Positions 26,595 through 35,514 of a stretch of 64,000 nucleotides of DNA are shown here, piece by piece (the stretch's first letter is position 1; each line of letters opens with the position of its first letter). The notes under the pieces are model-generated. The model was not told the origin of the DNA. It was given only the letters and a program-made list of their open reading frames with translations, and did not search any database. Made by a program: the position numbers and the translations under genes. The stretch is from assembly GCA_964431385.1 (NCBI GenBank), contig CAYSJM010000012.1, positions 1-64,000 of the forward strand, read 5' to 3'. The stretch is from UTCHB3 sp964431385 (lineage in GTDB: Bacteria; Bacteroidota; Ignavibacteria; Ignavibacteriales; Ignavibacteriaceae).

Positions 26595-27761
26595 TTATTT
26601 CATTTCCGATAAAATCTTCTGAACTTCTTCAGCTTCTTTGGTTTTGCTCAATCTTGAGTAAGCTTTGAAGAGAAGGTCGTATCCTCTTTTCTCTTTTGGA
26701 GCTTTTTCAACAAATTTCTTTGCATTTTCAACGCAGAGTTCAAATTTTGGATTCGCTTGTGGTCTTCCATCCTCTTTCATCTGGTCAGCTTTTTTGAGGA
26801 TTGTTAATCCCCAGTTGTAATAAGCAAATGCTTCATAATAGTATGCTTCAAAGAAATTAGGATCAATTTTAATTACTTCAGCAAATTCTACAACTGATGC
26901 TGTATAGTTCTGAATGTTTGTAAGGAAGATACCATAATACAATCTGCTAAGTTTGTTCTTTGGATCTTTTTTAACTTCACTCTCAAAAAGTGCGGCACCT
27001 TCTTCTGCCTGATTCAAATAACCGTAAACACTTGCAAGAGTTGCAAGAAGTGTCTGGTCACCAGGATGTTTGTTCAAACCTTTTTTTGCTATATCAAGTG
27101 CAGTCAAGAAATTATCATGTGCGGCAACGCTGTCAGCAACATTTTTGTTTGCTTTATAGGTAGTTGACTTGGCTTCGCCTTTTTTAACATAAATTTCAGC
27201 TAACTGAGCGTAAGCAAAGTTTGAACCTTGTTTGTCGATGATTGTTTGAAGAACCGGGATAGCCTTTTCGGTTTCGCCTTTGTTCAAATAAATCATGGAG
27301 ACAATTTTGTAAGCTTCAATTGAATCCGGTTCAAGTGTAATGGCAGTATTGAATTTTTCAAGTGCTTTATCGAGGAACATTGCTGTGGTGTCTTTTGATT
27401 TCGACTGAGCAGCTTTGTTATAATTGTTTACACCGGCATTAAACGACTCTGCCCATGTAGCCTGCATAAGAGCATTAATTTCATTTTTGAATTTTGGGCT
27501 GATTTCAAGTGATTTCTTGAAATTGGCTATCATACCGTTTACATCTTCTTTCTCTTTTTTAACGAGACCAAGAAGGTAGTAACCCTCGTCACTTTTTGGG
27601 TTTTTTGCAATTTCTTTGTCCAAAGACTCGACAGCTTTATCCCAGTTCTTTTGCTGAATGTAGAGTTTTGCACTCGACATTTCTGCAGATGAACATTGAT
27701 AACCAGAGAATGCTAATCCCAAAAGGATCATTCCGGACAAGAGGATATTAATTCTTTTCAT
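26595..27761 (-). CDS. TPR-repeat lipoprotein
   Basis: A 388-aa exported protein. The signal has a lipobox-like GYQC (C23), followed by at least six tetratricopeptide-type helix pairs, for example WDKAVESLDKEIAKNPKSDEGYYLLG, ALEKFNTAITLEPDSIEAYKIV and SVVEFAEVIKIDPNFFEAYYYEA. TPR proteins are scaffolds for protein-protein contacts, here probably periplasmic or on the inner face of the outer membrane. Partners are unknown. It is the first gene of an operon with DUF3467. Confidence 0.82.
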   Translation of the reverse strand: MKRINILLSGMILLGLAFSGYQCSSAEMSSAKLYIQQKNWDKAVESLDKEIAKNPKSDEGYYLLGLVKKEKEDVNGMIANFKKSLEISPKFKNEINALMQATWAESFNAGVNNYNKAAQSKSKDTTAMFLDKALEKFNTAITLEPDSIEAYKIVSMIYLNKGETEKAIPVLQTIIDKQGSNFAYAQLAEIYVKKGEAKSTTYKANKNVADSVAAHDNFLTALDIAKKGLNKHPGDQTLLATLASVYGYLNQAEEGAALFESEVKKDPKNKLSRLYYGIFLTNIQNYTASVVEFAEVIKIDPNFFEAYYYEAFAYYNWGLTILKKADQMKEDGRPQANPKFELCVENAKKFVEKAPKEKRGYDLLFKAYSRLSKTKEAEEVQKILSEMK

Positions 27762-27873
27762 TTTTTCTCCAAAGTTTCACAAATTATGGTACCCTAAATT
27801 ACTCAATATTCGTTGTTTATACAAGATTTATAACCTGCTTTCTATTATTTTGTGAAAGTATCTCTAAACTAAA

Positions 27874-27902
27874 TTGATTTTCTTCTCTAATAGTGATAAA
27901 TT
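27874..27902 (+). promoter_or_regulatory. possible promoter of the add operon
   Basis: TTGATT and TAAATT are separated by 17 bp and lie about 25 bp before the TTG start of adenosine deaminase. The spacing fits a sigma-70-type promoter with a short leader, but the region is AT-rich and Bacteroidota promoters differ, so this is tentative. Confidence 0.25.
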
Positions 27903-27926
27903 TAATATATAAAAAAGAGGTTTTTC

Positions 27927-29018
27927 TTGACAACTGAAGAAATTATTAAATCTGTACCCAAGGTTCTTTTACATGAACACCTTGACGGGACTCTAAGACC
28001 CGAAACAATTATTGACCTTGCTCGCGAATCCGGCTACGATAAACTCCCCACAACCGACCCTGTTGAACTGCGTGAATGGTTTCACCGTGGTGCCAACAAA
28101 GGCAACCTTGTGGAATATTTACAAGGCTTCGAACATACTTGTGCTGTAATGCAGACGAAGGATGCTCTAAGAAGGGTAGCCTTTGAAATGATTGAAGACA
28201 TGTATAACGATGGAGTTTGCTATGTCGAAATCAGATTTGCCCCAATCTTCCACACTCTTAAAGGGTTGTATATGGACGATGTGGTAACTTCTGTTCTCGA
28301 AGGGCTTGAAGAAGGAAAAGCAAAGTATAATGTAGAGTTTGGTCTTTTACTTTGTGGCATGAGGAACATGAAAGATACACTCGAAATTGCTGAACTCGCT
28401 GTAAATTTCAGAGAGAAAGGCGTTGTTGGTTTTGATCTTGCTGGTGAAGAAGGTGGTTACCCCCCTAAAAAGCACATCGATGCGTTCCAATATATTCAAA
28501 GAGAAAATTTTAACATCACCATTCATGCCGGCGAAGCTTTTGGTAAAGAATCAATCTGGCAGGCTATACAATGGTGTGGTGCTCATAGAATTGGACACGG
28601 GACACGGCTCGTTGAAGATATGAATATCGCCGAAGACGGTGAAACCGTTACCGGTATGGGTGACCTCGCACAGTATGTCCTCGACAAAAGAATCCCGATT
28701 GAATGCTGCCTCCTTAGCAATGTTCACACAGGGGCCGTCGAGTCGCTCGAAAAGCACCCCTTCAAAATTCTCTATAAAAACAAATTCAGAGTAACTATCA
28801 ACACCGATAATTGCCTGATGAGCGACACAACGATGACAAAGGAATTTGTTACCGCTGTCCAGATTTTTGACCTCCACCTCGATGATGTGGAAAAAATAAC
28901 AATTAATGCAATGAAATCGGCTTTTATTCATCATAACGATAGAATCAGACTCATCTATGATGTAATCAAACCGGGATATCTGAAAATGAGAGAAAAACTC
29001 ACTTCACTTCAATTATAG
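27927..29018 (+). CDS. add: adenosine deaminase
   Basis: Hydrolyses adenosine/deoxyadenosine to inosine plus ammonia in purine salvage; zinc enzyme. The 363 aa show zinc ligands H16/H18 (HEHLDG), H200 and E203 in IHAGEAFGKES, H224 in HRIGHGTRL and D294 in NTDNCLMS. The usual second Asp of NTDD is Asn here, as in some bacterial relatives. There is a small insertion around 230-247 (EDGETVTGMG). The start is TTG at 27927, supported by AAGAGG 6 nt upstream; no in-frame ATG gives the full N-terminus. It is first in an operon with a small unknown gene and urocanase. A related deaminase specificity (adenine, aminofutalosine) cannot be fully excluded. Confidence 0.88.
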   Translation: MTTEEIIKSVPKVLLHEHLDGTLRPETIIDLARESGYDKLPTTDPVELREWFHRGANKGNLVEYLQGFEHTCAVMQTKDALRRVAFEMIEDMYNDGVCYVEIRFAPIFHTLKGLYMDDVVTSVLEGLEEGKAKYNVEFGLLLCGMRNMKDTLEIAELAVNFREKGVVGFDLAGEEGGYPPKKHIDAFQYIQRENFNITIHAGEAFGKESIWQAIQWCGAHRIGHGTRLVEDMNIAEDGETVTGMGDLAQYVLDKRIPIECCLLSNVHTGAVESLEKHPFKILYKNKFRVTINTDNCLMSDTTMTKEFVTAVQIFDLHLDDVEKITINAMKSAFIHHNDRIRLIYDVIKPGYLKMREKLTSLQL

Positions 29019-29024
29019 GATGAC

Positions 29025-29366
29025 ATGAAGATCGCGCTAAGAAATTATACACTCGAGTTTGACAAAAGTGACAAAAAAGTTATCACACAGTTTGTAAAAC
29101 AAGCTGTAAAACAGACGAGTGGAAGCCAGGAAGTTGGGATGGTAAAACAAAATCGCCTTTTTTCAACTGTTCTTGACAAGCTGAATGAATCAGAATCTGT
29201 AAAATTCACCAAAGATGAATATTTTACTCTTAAAAATATGGTTGTAGCAAACCACAACCACCTGAAGAAACAGATCAGTAAATCCGGGTTTATCAAAAAA
29301 TTCTTCTTCAAATCACTCGAAAAACAATACGGAAATCTTTTAACTAAATATTTCCAGGAAAAATAG
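29025..29366 (+). CDS. hypothetical protein, 113 aa
   Basis: A basic soluble 113-aa protein (many K/Q) with no recognised domain. It starts MKIALRNYTLEFDKSDK and ends with KSLEKQYGNLLTKYF. GGATG precedes the ATG at 29025. It sits 6 bp after add and 2 bp before urocanase, so it is clearly part of the operon. No function can be assigned. Confidence 0.7.
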   Translation: MKIALRNYTLEFDKSDKKVITQFVKQAVKQTSGSQEVGMVKQNRLFSTVLDKLNESESVKFTKDEYFTLKNMVVANHNHLKKQISKSGFIKKFFFKSLEKQYGNLLTKYFQEK

Positions 29367-29368
29367 AA

Positions 29369-31027
29369 ATGGTTAAAGAAAATAGAATTATCAGAGCTCC
29401 ACATGGCTCTACCCTTTCATGTAAGGGTTGGGTGCAAGAGGCAGCTATGAGAATGCTTATGAATAATCTCGATCCTGAGGTTGCTGAAAATCCAGCTGAG
29501 CTTATAGTTTATGGAGGAAAAGGGAAAGCTGCGAGGAATTGGGAAGCTTTTGATCAGATCATCGAATCGTTAAAACAACTCGAAAATGATGAAACTCTTC
29601 TCGTTCAATCCGGCAAACCTGTGGCAATTTTCAGAAGCCATCCCGATGCTCCCAGAGTTCTTATCTCCAATTCGATGCTTGTGCCACGATGGGCAAACTG
29701 GGATGAATTCCGTCGTTTAGAGGCTCTTGGGCTCACAATGTATGGACAAATGACAGCCGGAAGCTGGATTTACATCGGAACTCAGGGAATTCTACAAGGA
29801 ACTTACGAAACATTCGCTGAATGTGCCCGTCAAAAATTTGGTGGCACGCTCAAAGGTAAATTGTTGCTGACCTCCGGACTCGGTGGCATGGGCGGAGCAC
29901 AACCTCTCGCTGCTACAATGAACGGTGCCACATTCCTCGGAATCGATGTTGATAAATCGAGAATCCAAAAACGAATCGAGACAGGATACATCGATATTTT
30001 AACCGAAGACCTCGATGAAGCGTTAAAAATTGTACTCGAAGCCAAAGAGTCGGGTGCAAATGTTTCTGTTGGTCTCGTTGGAAATGCGGCTGATATTCTG
30101 CCTGAGCTCCTTAAACGGAATGTCATACCTGATATCGTTACAGATCAGACATCTGCACACGATACACTGAACGGATATGTTCCGAGTGGCATGACATTTG
30201 AACAAGCTCTGGAACTTCGTAAAAATGATCCGGATAATTATATAGCTCTTGCAAAAGAGACCATCGTTGTGCATTTGAAAGCGATGCTTGAGTTTCAAAA
30301 AAGAGGTTCTGTTACATTCGATTATGGAAATAATATTCGTGGTGAAGCAAAAGCCAATGGAGTCGAAAATGCATTTGACATTCCGGGTTTTGTCCCCGAA
30401 TATATCCGACCACTTTTCTGCGACGGAAGTGGTCCTTTCCGTTGGGCTGCCCTTTCGGGTGACCCTGAAGATATTTTTGTAACAGATGAAGCTGTGAAAG
30501 CTGCATTTCCGGAAAACACTTCATTAATTAACTGGCTCGAACTCGCCCGCAAAAAAGTACACTTCCAGGGGCTTCCGTCACGAATCTGTTGGTTAAGTTA
30601 TGGTGACAGAGCAAAAATGGGATTAATATTCAATCAGCTCGTCGCCGATAAAAAAGTTAAAGCACCCATTGTTATTGGTCGTGATCATCTCGATTGTGGT
30701 TCAGTAGCCTCACCTTATCGTGAAACAGAAGCGATGAAAGATGGAAGTGACGCAATAGCTGATTGGCCAATTTTGAATGCACTCATTAATGCAGTTAATG
30801 GTGCATCGTGGATTTCTGTTCATCACGGAGGTGGTGTTGGCATTGGTAACTCAATCCATGCAGGAATGGTAATTGTTGCAGATGGAACCCCTGAAGCAGC
30901 AAAAAGAATTGAAAGAGTACTTACTTCAGATCCCGGTATGGGAATTGTAAGACACGCAGATGCCGGCTATGATCGGGCAATTGAAAATGCCAGGAACAAG
31001 TCGGTTAATATACCCATGTTGAAATAA
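29369..31027 (+). CDS. hutU: urocanate hydratase
   Basis: Converts urocanate to 4-imidazolone-5-propionate, the second step of histidine degradation, using tightly bound NAD+ as an electrophile. The 552 aa match the usual length. Family segments include ELIVYGGKGKAARNWEAFD, LTSGLGGMGGAQPLAATMNG (NAD site), VTDQTSAHD, CDGSGPFRWAALSGD and HHGGGVGIGNSIHAG. The start has AGGAAAA upstream and lies 2 bp after the small unknown. Other hut genes (hutH, hutI, hutG/F) are absent from the window, so the pathway would be split across loci or urocanate taken up. Confidence 0.95.
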   Translation: MVKENRIIRAPHGSTLSCKGWVQEAAMRMLMNNLDPEVAENPAELIVYGGKGKAARNWEAFDQIIESLKQLENDETLLVQSGKPVAIFRSHPDAPRVLISNSMLVPRWANWDEFRRLEALGLTMYGQMTAGSWIYIGTQGILQGTYETFAECARQKFGGTLKGKLLLTSGLGGMGGAQPLAATMNGATFLGIDVDKSRIQKRIETGYIDILTEDLDEALKIVLEAKESGANVSVGLVGNAADILPELLKRNVIPDIVTDQTSAHDTLNGYVPSGMTFEQALELRKNDPDNYIALAKETIVVHLKAMLEFQKRGSVTFDYGNNIRGEAKANGVENAFDIPGFVPEYIRPLFCDGSGPFRWAALSGDPEDIFVTDEAVKAAFPENTSLINWLELARKKVHFQGLPSRICWLSYGDRAKMGLIFNQLVADKKVKAPIVIGRDHLDCGSVASPYRETEAMKDGSDAIADWPILNALINAVNGASWISVHHGGGVGIGNSIHAGMVIVADGTPEAAKRIERVLTSDPGMGIVRHADAGYDRAIENARNKSVNIPMLK

Positions 31028-31043
31028 ACTAACGGAGAACAAT

Positions 31044-32234
31044 ATGTCACTTAAAGTGTTGATCGCTGATCAATTCCCTCAAAAATATATCGATTTACTG
31101 AAATCAAAAGATATTGATGTTATTTACCAACCAAAACTTGGCGAAAATGACCTCCCGGAAGCTGCCAAAGATGTGGATATAATCGTGGTTCGTTCTACAA
31201 AGGTAAACGAGCAGACTATAAACGCCGCTGAAAAATTGAACCTGATCGTTCGTGCAGGTGCCGGTGTTAACAACATCAACATAGCTGCTGCGAACAAAAA
31301 AGGCGTCTATGTAACCAACTGTCCGGGGAAAAACTCGATTGCAGTTGCTGAACTCGCAATCGGATTGATGGTTGCTATCGACCGTAAAATCCCAGATAAT
31401 GTCAGTGATTTCAGAAATGGTGTCTGGAACAAAGGAATCTATTCAAAAGCACAAGGTATTTACGGTAAAAATCTCGGAATAATTGGCTTTGGCAATATCG
31501 GAAAAGAAGTGGCTGCAAGAGCAACCGCTTTTGGTATGAATGTTTACGCTAAAGATATCTCTCGCGTTGAAGGTTACGGAGTAAAAGAGTTTTCAGAGAT
31601 GGATAAAATTCTTCCAATCCTCGATATCATTACCGTTCATCTTCCATTAACTGATGGAACAAGAAAACTCTTTAACAAAGATATGTTCAAATTGATGAAG
31701 CCAAACAGTATTCTTATCAACACTTCCCGTGCGGAAGTAATTGATGAAGATGCTCTTCTTGAAGCCATCGAAGAGAAAAATATTTTCTGTGGTTTTGATG
31801 TATTTACGGGTGAACCGGAAGGAAAAACCGGAGAAGTTTCTTCTAAATTGATGAACAACAAAAACATTTATGTTACGCACCATATTGGAGCATCAACTGA
31901 ACAAGCACAGGAGGCTGTAGCCGAAGAAACCGTCAACATAATCGGTGGCTACATCAATAGTGGCGTTATAGCTCACTGGGTAAACAAAGCTCGTTGGGAA
32001 GAATCTCATTATCAGCTCGTCGTAAAACACTACGATAAACCGGGTGTAATAGCTTCAATTCTTAATGTTATGAAAAAAGATGAAGTGAATATTGAAGAGG
32101 TTGAAAATGAAGTTTTTGCCGGTGGACTTGTGGCTAAATGTACGGTTAAACTAAAACAACCACTTACAGATGGTGTGCTCGAAGAAATAAGAAACATCCC
32201 TGAAATCATCAATCTGGCACATGTTGCTCTTTAA
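31044..32234 (+). CDS. serA: D-3-phosphoglycerate dehydrogenase-like, ACT domain
   Basis: A 396-aa NAD-dependent D-2-hydroxyacid dehydrogenase, probably the first enzyme of serine synthesis. The Rossmann motif is GFGNIG (148-153). The catalytic Arg is in NTSRAEVIDED, the Glu in FTGEPEG and the His in VTHHIGAST. A C-terminal ACT-type domain (about 320-396, HYDKPGVIASILNVM) suggests serine feedback. GGAG precedes the start, 16 bp after hutU, and a strong terminator follows. Other 2-hydroxyacid substrates are possible, so the symbol is by best family match. Confidence 0.85.
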   Translation: MSLKVLIADQFPQKYIDLLKSKDIDVIYQPKLGENDLPEAAKDVDIIVVRSTKVNEQTINAAEKLNLIVRAGAGVNNINIAAANKKGVYVTNCPGKNSIAVAELAIGLMVAIDRKIPDNVSDFRNGVWNKGIYSKAQGIYGKNLGIIGFGNIGKEVAARATAFGMNVYAKDISRVEGYGVKEFSEMDKILPILDIITVHLPLTDGTRKLFNKDMFKLMKPNSILINTSRAEVIDEDALLEAIEEKNIFCGFDVFTGEPEGKTGEVSSKLMNNKNIYVTHHIGASTEQAQEAVAEETVNIIGGYINSGVIAHWVNKARWEESHYQLVVKHYDKPGVIASILNVMKKDEVNIEEVENEVFAGGLVAKCTVKLKQPLTDGVLEEIRNIPEIINLAHVAL

Positions 32235-32293
32235 AGGGCTGAAGGATGATGTAATCTTTCGAATTCTTCCGTAAATGTACAAACATGTTTACT

Positions 32294-32330
32294 ACCGGAG
32301 TGTAAAGTTCGCTTTATATTCCGGTTTTTT
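32294..32330 (+). terminator. terminator of the add-hutU-serA operon
   Basis: ACCGGA at 32294-32299 pairs with TCCGGT at 32320-32325. The helix continues inward through GTGTAAAG/CTTTATAT with two G-U pairs to a TTCG tetraloop. It is followed by TTTTTT. The total stem is about 14 bp. Confidence 0.92.
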
Positions 32331-32383
32331 ATTTTAAATTCGTTACCGGAGATTGTAAGACGGAAAGGGAGTTTTGATACTAC

Positions 32384-33139
32384 TTATACGAGGGTATATT
32401 CCGGAATGTCTTCTGTGAGATTATAGAAGTAAGGGACTGATATCAGATTTTTCAGCGAATCAATAATTTCATCGCTAAATTCAAATGAAAGGTGATGCAA
32501 ATTATCCTGAAGATATTCAAGGGTTCTTTCTGATACACCGGTGGTTGCAAGATAGTCGCTTCCAAACTCGAACAGGGCATCATTCATTTCTTTAACTTTT
32601 CTATGAACCGCCTCAAGTGTTTCTTCTCTGGCAGATACAAGTATGTAGGAGATTGCTGGATACTGCAACGATTCGGTAGCTTCCTCCGCAATGTTCATCC
32701 CAAGTTCGTATCGCCCTGTCAGGTAATTATCGTCTCCAGAGACAAGCAGATTCTCCACCTCATGGATATCACCACTGTAAGAGGTCATTTTTGGGTCAAT
32801 CCCGTATAATTCGCGGAAAATCACCCGTACCAGCGTAATGTCGTGAAATGAAATGTCACCTTTCATTGTAATTTCATGTACATCTTTTTCACCCGGCTTG
32901 AAGTAGAGAAAGTTGGTGGAAAAAACTGAGTCGGCTACAATTCCATATTGACTTGATACAACAAAATCTCCACCCTTATGCAGGTCTAAAGGAGGCACAA
33001 GAGCTATGTCAATCTCTCTGTTTTTTACGGCATCGAGGAGTTTTGAAACGGGAAGAAACATTATGTCACACTCAAGTTTGCTCTTTAGAAATGTAGCAAA
33101 CATGCTCGTGACGATATTTGGGGAGATACCTAATTTCAT
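32384..33139 (-). CDS. periplasmic-binding-fold protein, MqnA/MqnD-like
   Basis: A 251-aa protein with no signal peptide, resembling the MqnA/MqnD group of cytosolic periplasmic-binding-protein-like enzymes of the futalosine menaquinone route: LLDAVKNREIDIALVPPLDLHKG and SVFSTNFLYFKPGEKDV. The match is weak and the conserved N-terminal signature of true MqnA is not obvious. It could be a substrate-binding-like protein of other function. It stands alone between convergent serA and rplS. The function is uncertain. Confidence 0.45.
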   Translation of the reverse strand: MKLGISPNIVTSMFATFLKSKLECDIMFLPVSKLLDAVKNREIDIALVPPLDLHKGGDFVVSSQYGIVADSVFSTNFLYFKPGEKDVHEITMKGDISFHDITLVRVIFRELYGIDPKMTSYSGDIHEVENLLVSGDDNYLTGRYELGMNIAEEATESLQYPAISYILVSAREETLEAVHRKVKEMNDALFEFGSDYLATTGVSERTLEYLQDNLHHLSFEFSDEIIDSLKNLISVPYFYNLTEDIPEYTLV

Positions 33140-33157
33140 ATCAGAATAAAAAAAAGA

Positions 33158-33185
33158 GGCTGCAACACATTAGAATGCCGCAGCC
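33158..33185 (-). terminator. terminator downstream of rplS
   Basis: The hairpin lies between rplS (ending 33209) and the start of the next gene (33139). GGCTGC at 33158-33163 pairs with GCAGCC at 33180-33185 around a 16-nt loop, followed on minus by a T-run of about eight. It shares the GAGGCTG/CAGCC style of the fumC terminator. Confidence 0.82.
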
Positions 33186-33208
33186 CGATTTTTGCGTGTT
33201 CGCAAATA

Positions 33209-33556
33209 CTAACGAAGGTTCTTTGCTTTGATTTTGGCAGCTTTACCGGAAAGCTCTCTGAGATAATAAAGTTTCGCTCTACGAACTTTACCTTCTCTTA
33301 CCAACTCAACTTTAGCAACTTTTGGGGAGTTGAAAGGGAAAATTCTCTCTACACCTACACCGCTCGAAATTTTGCGGACAGTGAATGTCTTGTTTTCAAG
33401 GCTTCCCTTGATACCAATTACATCGCCTTCAAAAGGCTGAATTCTTTCCTTGTCTCCTTCTATTACCCTTACATGAACCCTGACCCTGTCACCAATATTA
33501 AAATCGGCGAATTCGGATCTTTTTTCCTCCGGGATGAAATCATATAGGCTTTTCAT
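33209..33556 (-). CDS. rplS: 50S ribosomal protein L19
   Basis: A component of the large ribosomal subunit at the 30S-50S interface. The 115 aa contain the L19 signatures FNIGDRVRVHVRVIEGDKERIQPFEG and VGVERIFPFNSPKV, ending in the basic KVRRAKLYYLRELSGKAAKIK. Its start overlaps the trmD stop by 4 bp, the classical rpsP-rimM-trmD-rplS arrangement. It ends the long minus-strand transcript at a terminator. Confidence 0.97.
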   Translation of the reverse strand: MKSLYDFIPEEKRSEFADFNIGDRVRVHVRVIEGDKERIQPFEGDVIGIKGSLENKTFTVRKISSGVGVERIFPFNSPKVAKVELVREGKVRRAKLYYLRELSGKAAKIKAKNLR

Positions 33557-34245
33557 ACCTGTGCTCCAATCTTATTTATCTTTTTCCAATAGTCTGTTAA
33601 AATCTTTGATTGATCTTCCCGCCACTTCCTTACTTTTCCGTGGTCACCCTGAAGCAATACTTCAGGCACCGATAAGCCCTGGAATTCGGCAGGTCTTGTA
33701 AAGCATGGTGCACCAATCATCTCACCATCCTGAAACGAATCATCCAACGCTGATTCACTATCGTTTAATACGCCGGGAATCAACCTGACAACCGAATCGA
33801 CCATTACCATGGCAAGTAATTCACCACCCGTTAAAACAAAATTGCCGATTGAGACAATTTCCGTGGCAAATGCTTCCCGCACTCTGTCGTCTATTCCCTT
33901 GTAATGTCCGCATATTATCATAATGTTTTGATACAGAGAATACTTGTTTGCATCCTGCTGATCATAAATTTTACCGTGGGGTGCAGTAAATATTATCGCA
34001 TCATAATCTCGTTCAGCTTTAAGTTTTTGAATACAATCGAAAAACGGTTCAACTTTAAGAACCATTCCCGCACCGCCTCCAAAAGGTTTGTCATCTATCA
34101 TACGATGTTTGTCGTATGCATGATCCCTTAGGTTGTGGATGTGTATCCCAACTTTTCCTTTATTCTGTCCCCTTTTAATGATGCTGCTGTTCAGAGGTCC
34201 GTCAAAAAATTCAGGAACCGCCGTTATTATGTCAATCCTCATCAT
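33553..34245 (-). CDS. trmD: tRNA (guanine-N1)-methyltransferase
   Basis: Methylates G37 of tRNAs with SAM, preventing frameshifting. The 230-aa SPOUT enzyme shows MRIDIITAVPEFF, GGGAGMVLKVEP, ICGHYKGIDDRV and the knot segment IGNFVLTGGELLAMVMVDSVVRLIPGVL. The N-terminus may be either of two adjacent ATGs (34245 or 34242). It overlaps the rimM stop by 11-14 bp and rplS by 4 bp. Confidence 0.96.
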   Translation of the reverse strand: MMRIDIITAVPEFFDGPLNSSIIKRGQNKGKVGIHIHNLRDHAYDKHRMIDDKPFGGGAGMVLKVEPFFDCIQKLKAERDYDAIIFTAPHGKIYDQQDANKYSLYQNIMIICGHYKGIDDRVREAFATEIVSIGNFVLTGGELLAMVMVDSVVRLIPGVLNDSESALDDSFQDGEMIGAPCFTRPAEFQGLSVPEVLLQGDHGKVRKWREDQSKILTDYWKKINKIGAQV

Positions 34246-34744
34246 CGTAGCCGGGGAAATTGTCGCTCAATTCTAATAATTTCTCTTCAGCTGAAAAAGA
34301 CTTAATAAAATCTTTCACCGCCGGAACAAGTATTTCTTTACCATCTTTCACGACAATGTAAACATCGTTTGCAGGGAGAGGCATAACATCCTGAATCTGT
34401 CCCACCTCATGCCCTTTAAACACAACCTTGCTGCCAATCAAATCGTGAATGTAAAAGGTGTCTTTTGGTAGCTTTACCATTTGGTCTTCAGGTATCAGGA
34501 CATCCTTACCCGTAAAGACCTCAACATCCTTGCCAGTCTCAAATTTCTCAAACTTTAAAAGGATGTCGTCACCGTCAAATTTTACCTTTTCCACATTCAA
34601 AGCTTTCAAAGAAGCATAGAATTCCACATAAACCGTTTTTAATTTTAAAAAACGGTCTGGAAAATCTGAGAACGACTGTAATCTTAAATAGCCACCCTTA
34701 CCGTAAACAGAACTTATTTTCGCAATAAGAATATATCCGTCCAC
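34232..34744 (-). CDS. rimM: 16S rRNA processing protein RimM
   Basis: A 30S maturation factor binding S19. The 170 aa include the N-terminal RimM beta-barrel (ISSVYGKGGYLRLQSFSDFPDRF) and the C-terminal PRC barrel (YIHDLIGSKVVF...ILVPAVKDFIKSF). Its position between khpA and trmD is canonical. Spacing to khpA is 14 bp and it overlaps trmD. Confidence 0.93.
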   Translation of the reverse strand: MDGYILIAKISSVYGKGGYLRLQSFSDFPDRFLKLKTVYVEFYASLKALNVEKVKFDGDDILLKFEKFETGKDVEVFTGKDVLIPEDQMVKLPKDTFYIHDLIGSKVVFKGHEVGQIQDVMPLPANDVYIVVKDGKEILVPAVKDFIKSFSAEEKLLELSDNFPGYDDED

Positions 34745-34758
34745 GGCAGTCGCAGAGC

Positions 34759-34992
34759 CTAATCTACTATTTCAAGAATAACGCGCTTACCTTCTTTGGC
34801 AGCTACAGCAGTCAATAGTGTTCTTATCGCTTGTGCGGTTTTGCCTTGCTTTCCGATAACCTTTCCGATATCATTAGCATCCACCTTGAGGGCGAAGACA
34901 ATTTTCTTCTCTTCCTCGGATCTGACTTCAACGATTACCTTGTCAGGCGCATCGACAAGATGTTTGGAGATGAATTCAACAAATTCCTTCAT
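34759..34992 (-). CDS. khpA: KH-domain RNA-binding protein KhpA
   Basis: A 77-aa single KH domain with the RNA-binding loop GKVIGKQGKT (GxxG). In other bacteria KhpA, often with KhpB/Jag, binds RNA and affects cell division and sRNA biology. The location directly after rpsP and before rimM is the conserved one. The start at 34992 is supported by a GGAGGATTCCG stretch directly upstream. Confidence 0.93.
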   Translation of the reverse strand: MKEFVEFISKHLVDAPDKVIVEVRSEEEKKIVFALKVDANDIGKVIGKQGKTAQAIRTLLTAVAAKEGKRVILEIVD

Positions 34993-35047
34993 TCGGAATC
35001 CTCCGTTTGAGCAAGGGGCTTTAAGATTGTGCTAAGTACAGATTGAA

Positions 35048-35485
35048 CTAAATGTTCTCGTCAGAAGAAGCACCCTTTACTTCTGCTGTACCTTCTGAAC
35101 TCTGTGGCTCTTCGACTACTACAGGAGCCGGAGCGGCCTTTACTTCTTTTACAGCCGGTGCAGGAACATTCTTTCCTTCTCTCCATTTAGCCATGTTGGC
35201 TTCGATAACATCTGCCGGGAAGTTTTTCCTGAGCATCTGTCTCTTATAGAGAATACCGGTCTGACGAAGCAAGCTTCTTACAGTATCTGTTGGCTGTGCA
35301 CCAAATCCCAACCACTTTAATGCAATTTCTTCATCGATAACTACTGTATGTGGTTCGTTTTTTGGGCTGTACTGACCAACTGCTTCAAGATATTTACCAT
35401 CTCTCGGCACGCGTGAATCTACTGCGACAATTTTGTAAACGGGCTGTCTCTTCTTGCCCATTCTTTTGAGTCTTAATTTGACCAA
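35048..35485 (-). CDS. rpsP: 30S ribosomal protein S16
   Basis: A component of the small subunit body. The N-terminal ~85 residues are canonical (MVKLRLKRMGKKRQPVYKIVAVDSRVPRDGKYLE, WLGFGAQPTDTVRSLL). The protein is 145 aa because of a C-terminal tail rich in A, P, E and V (about 105-145) that looks disordered. Such tails are common in Bacteroidota S16. It is the first ribosomal gene after ffh. Confidence 0.96.
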   Translation of the reverse strand: MVKLRLKRMGKKRQPVYKIVAVDSRVPRDGKYLEAVGQYSPKNEPHTVVIDEEIALKWLGFGAQPTDTVRSLLRQTGILYKRQMLRKNFPADVIEANMAKWREGKNVPAPAVKEVKAAPAPVVVEEPQSSEGTAEVKGASSDENI

Positions 35486-35514
35486 ATCTGGTTTCCTCCG
35501 GATATCAAAATATG

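Noticed and set aside
32384..33139. Firm call of mqnA (menaquinone synthesis)
   Set aside because: Resemblance is limited to general periplasmic-binding-fold segments; no other mqn gene is nearby, so only a family-like description is given.
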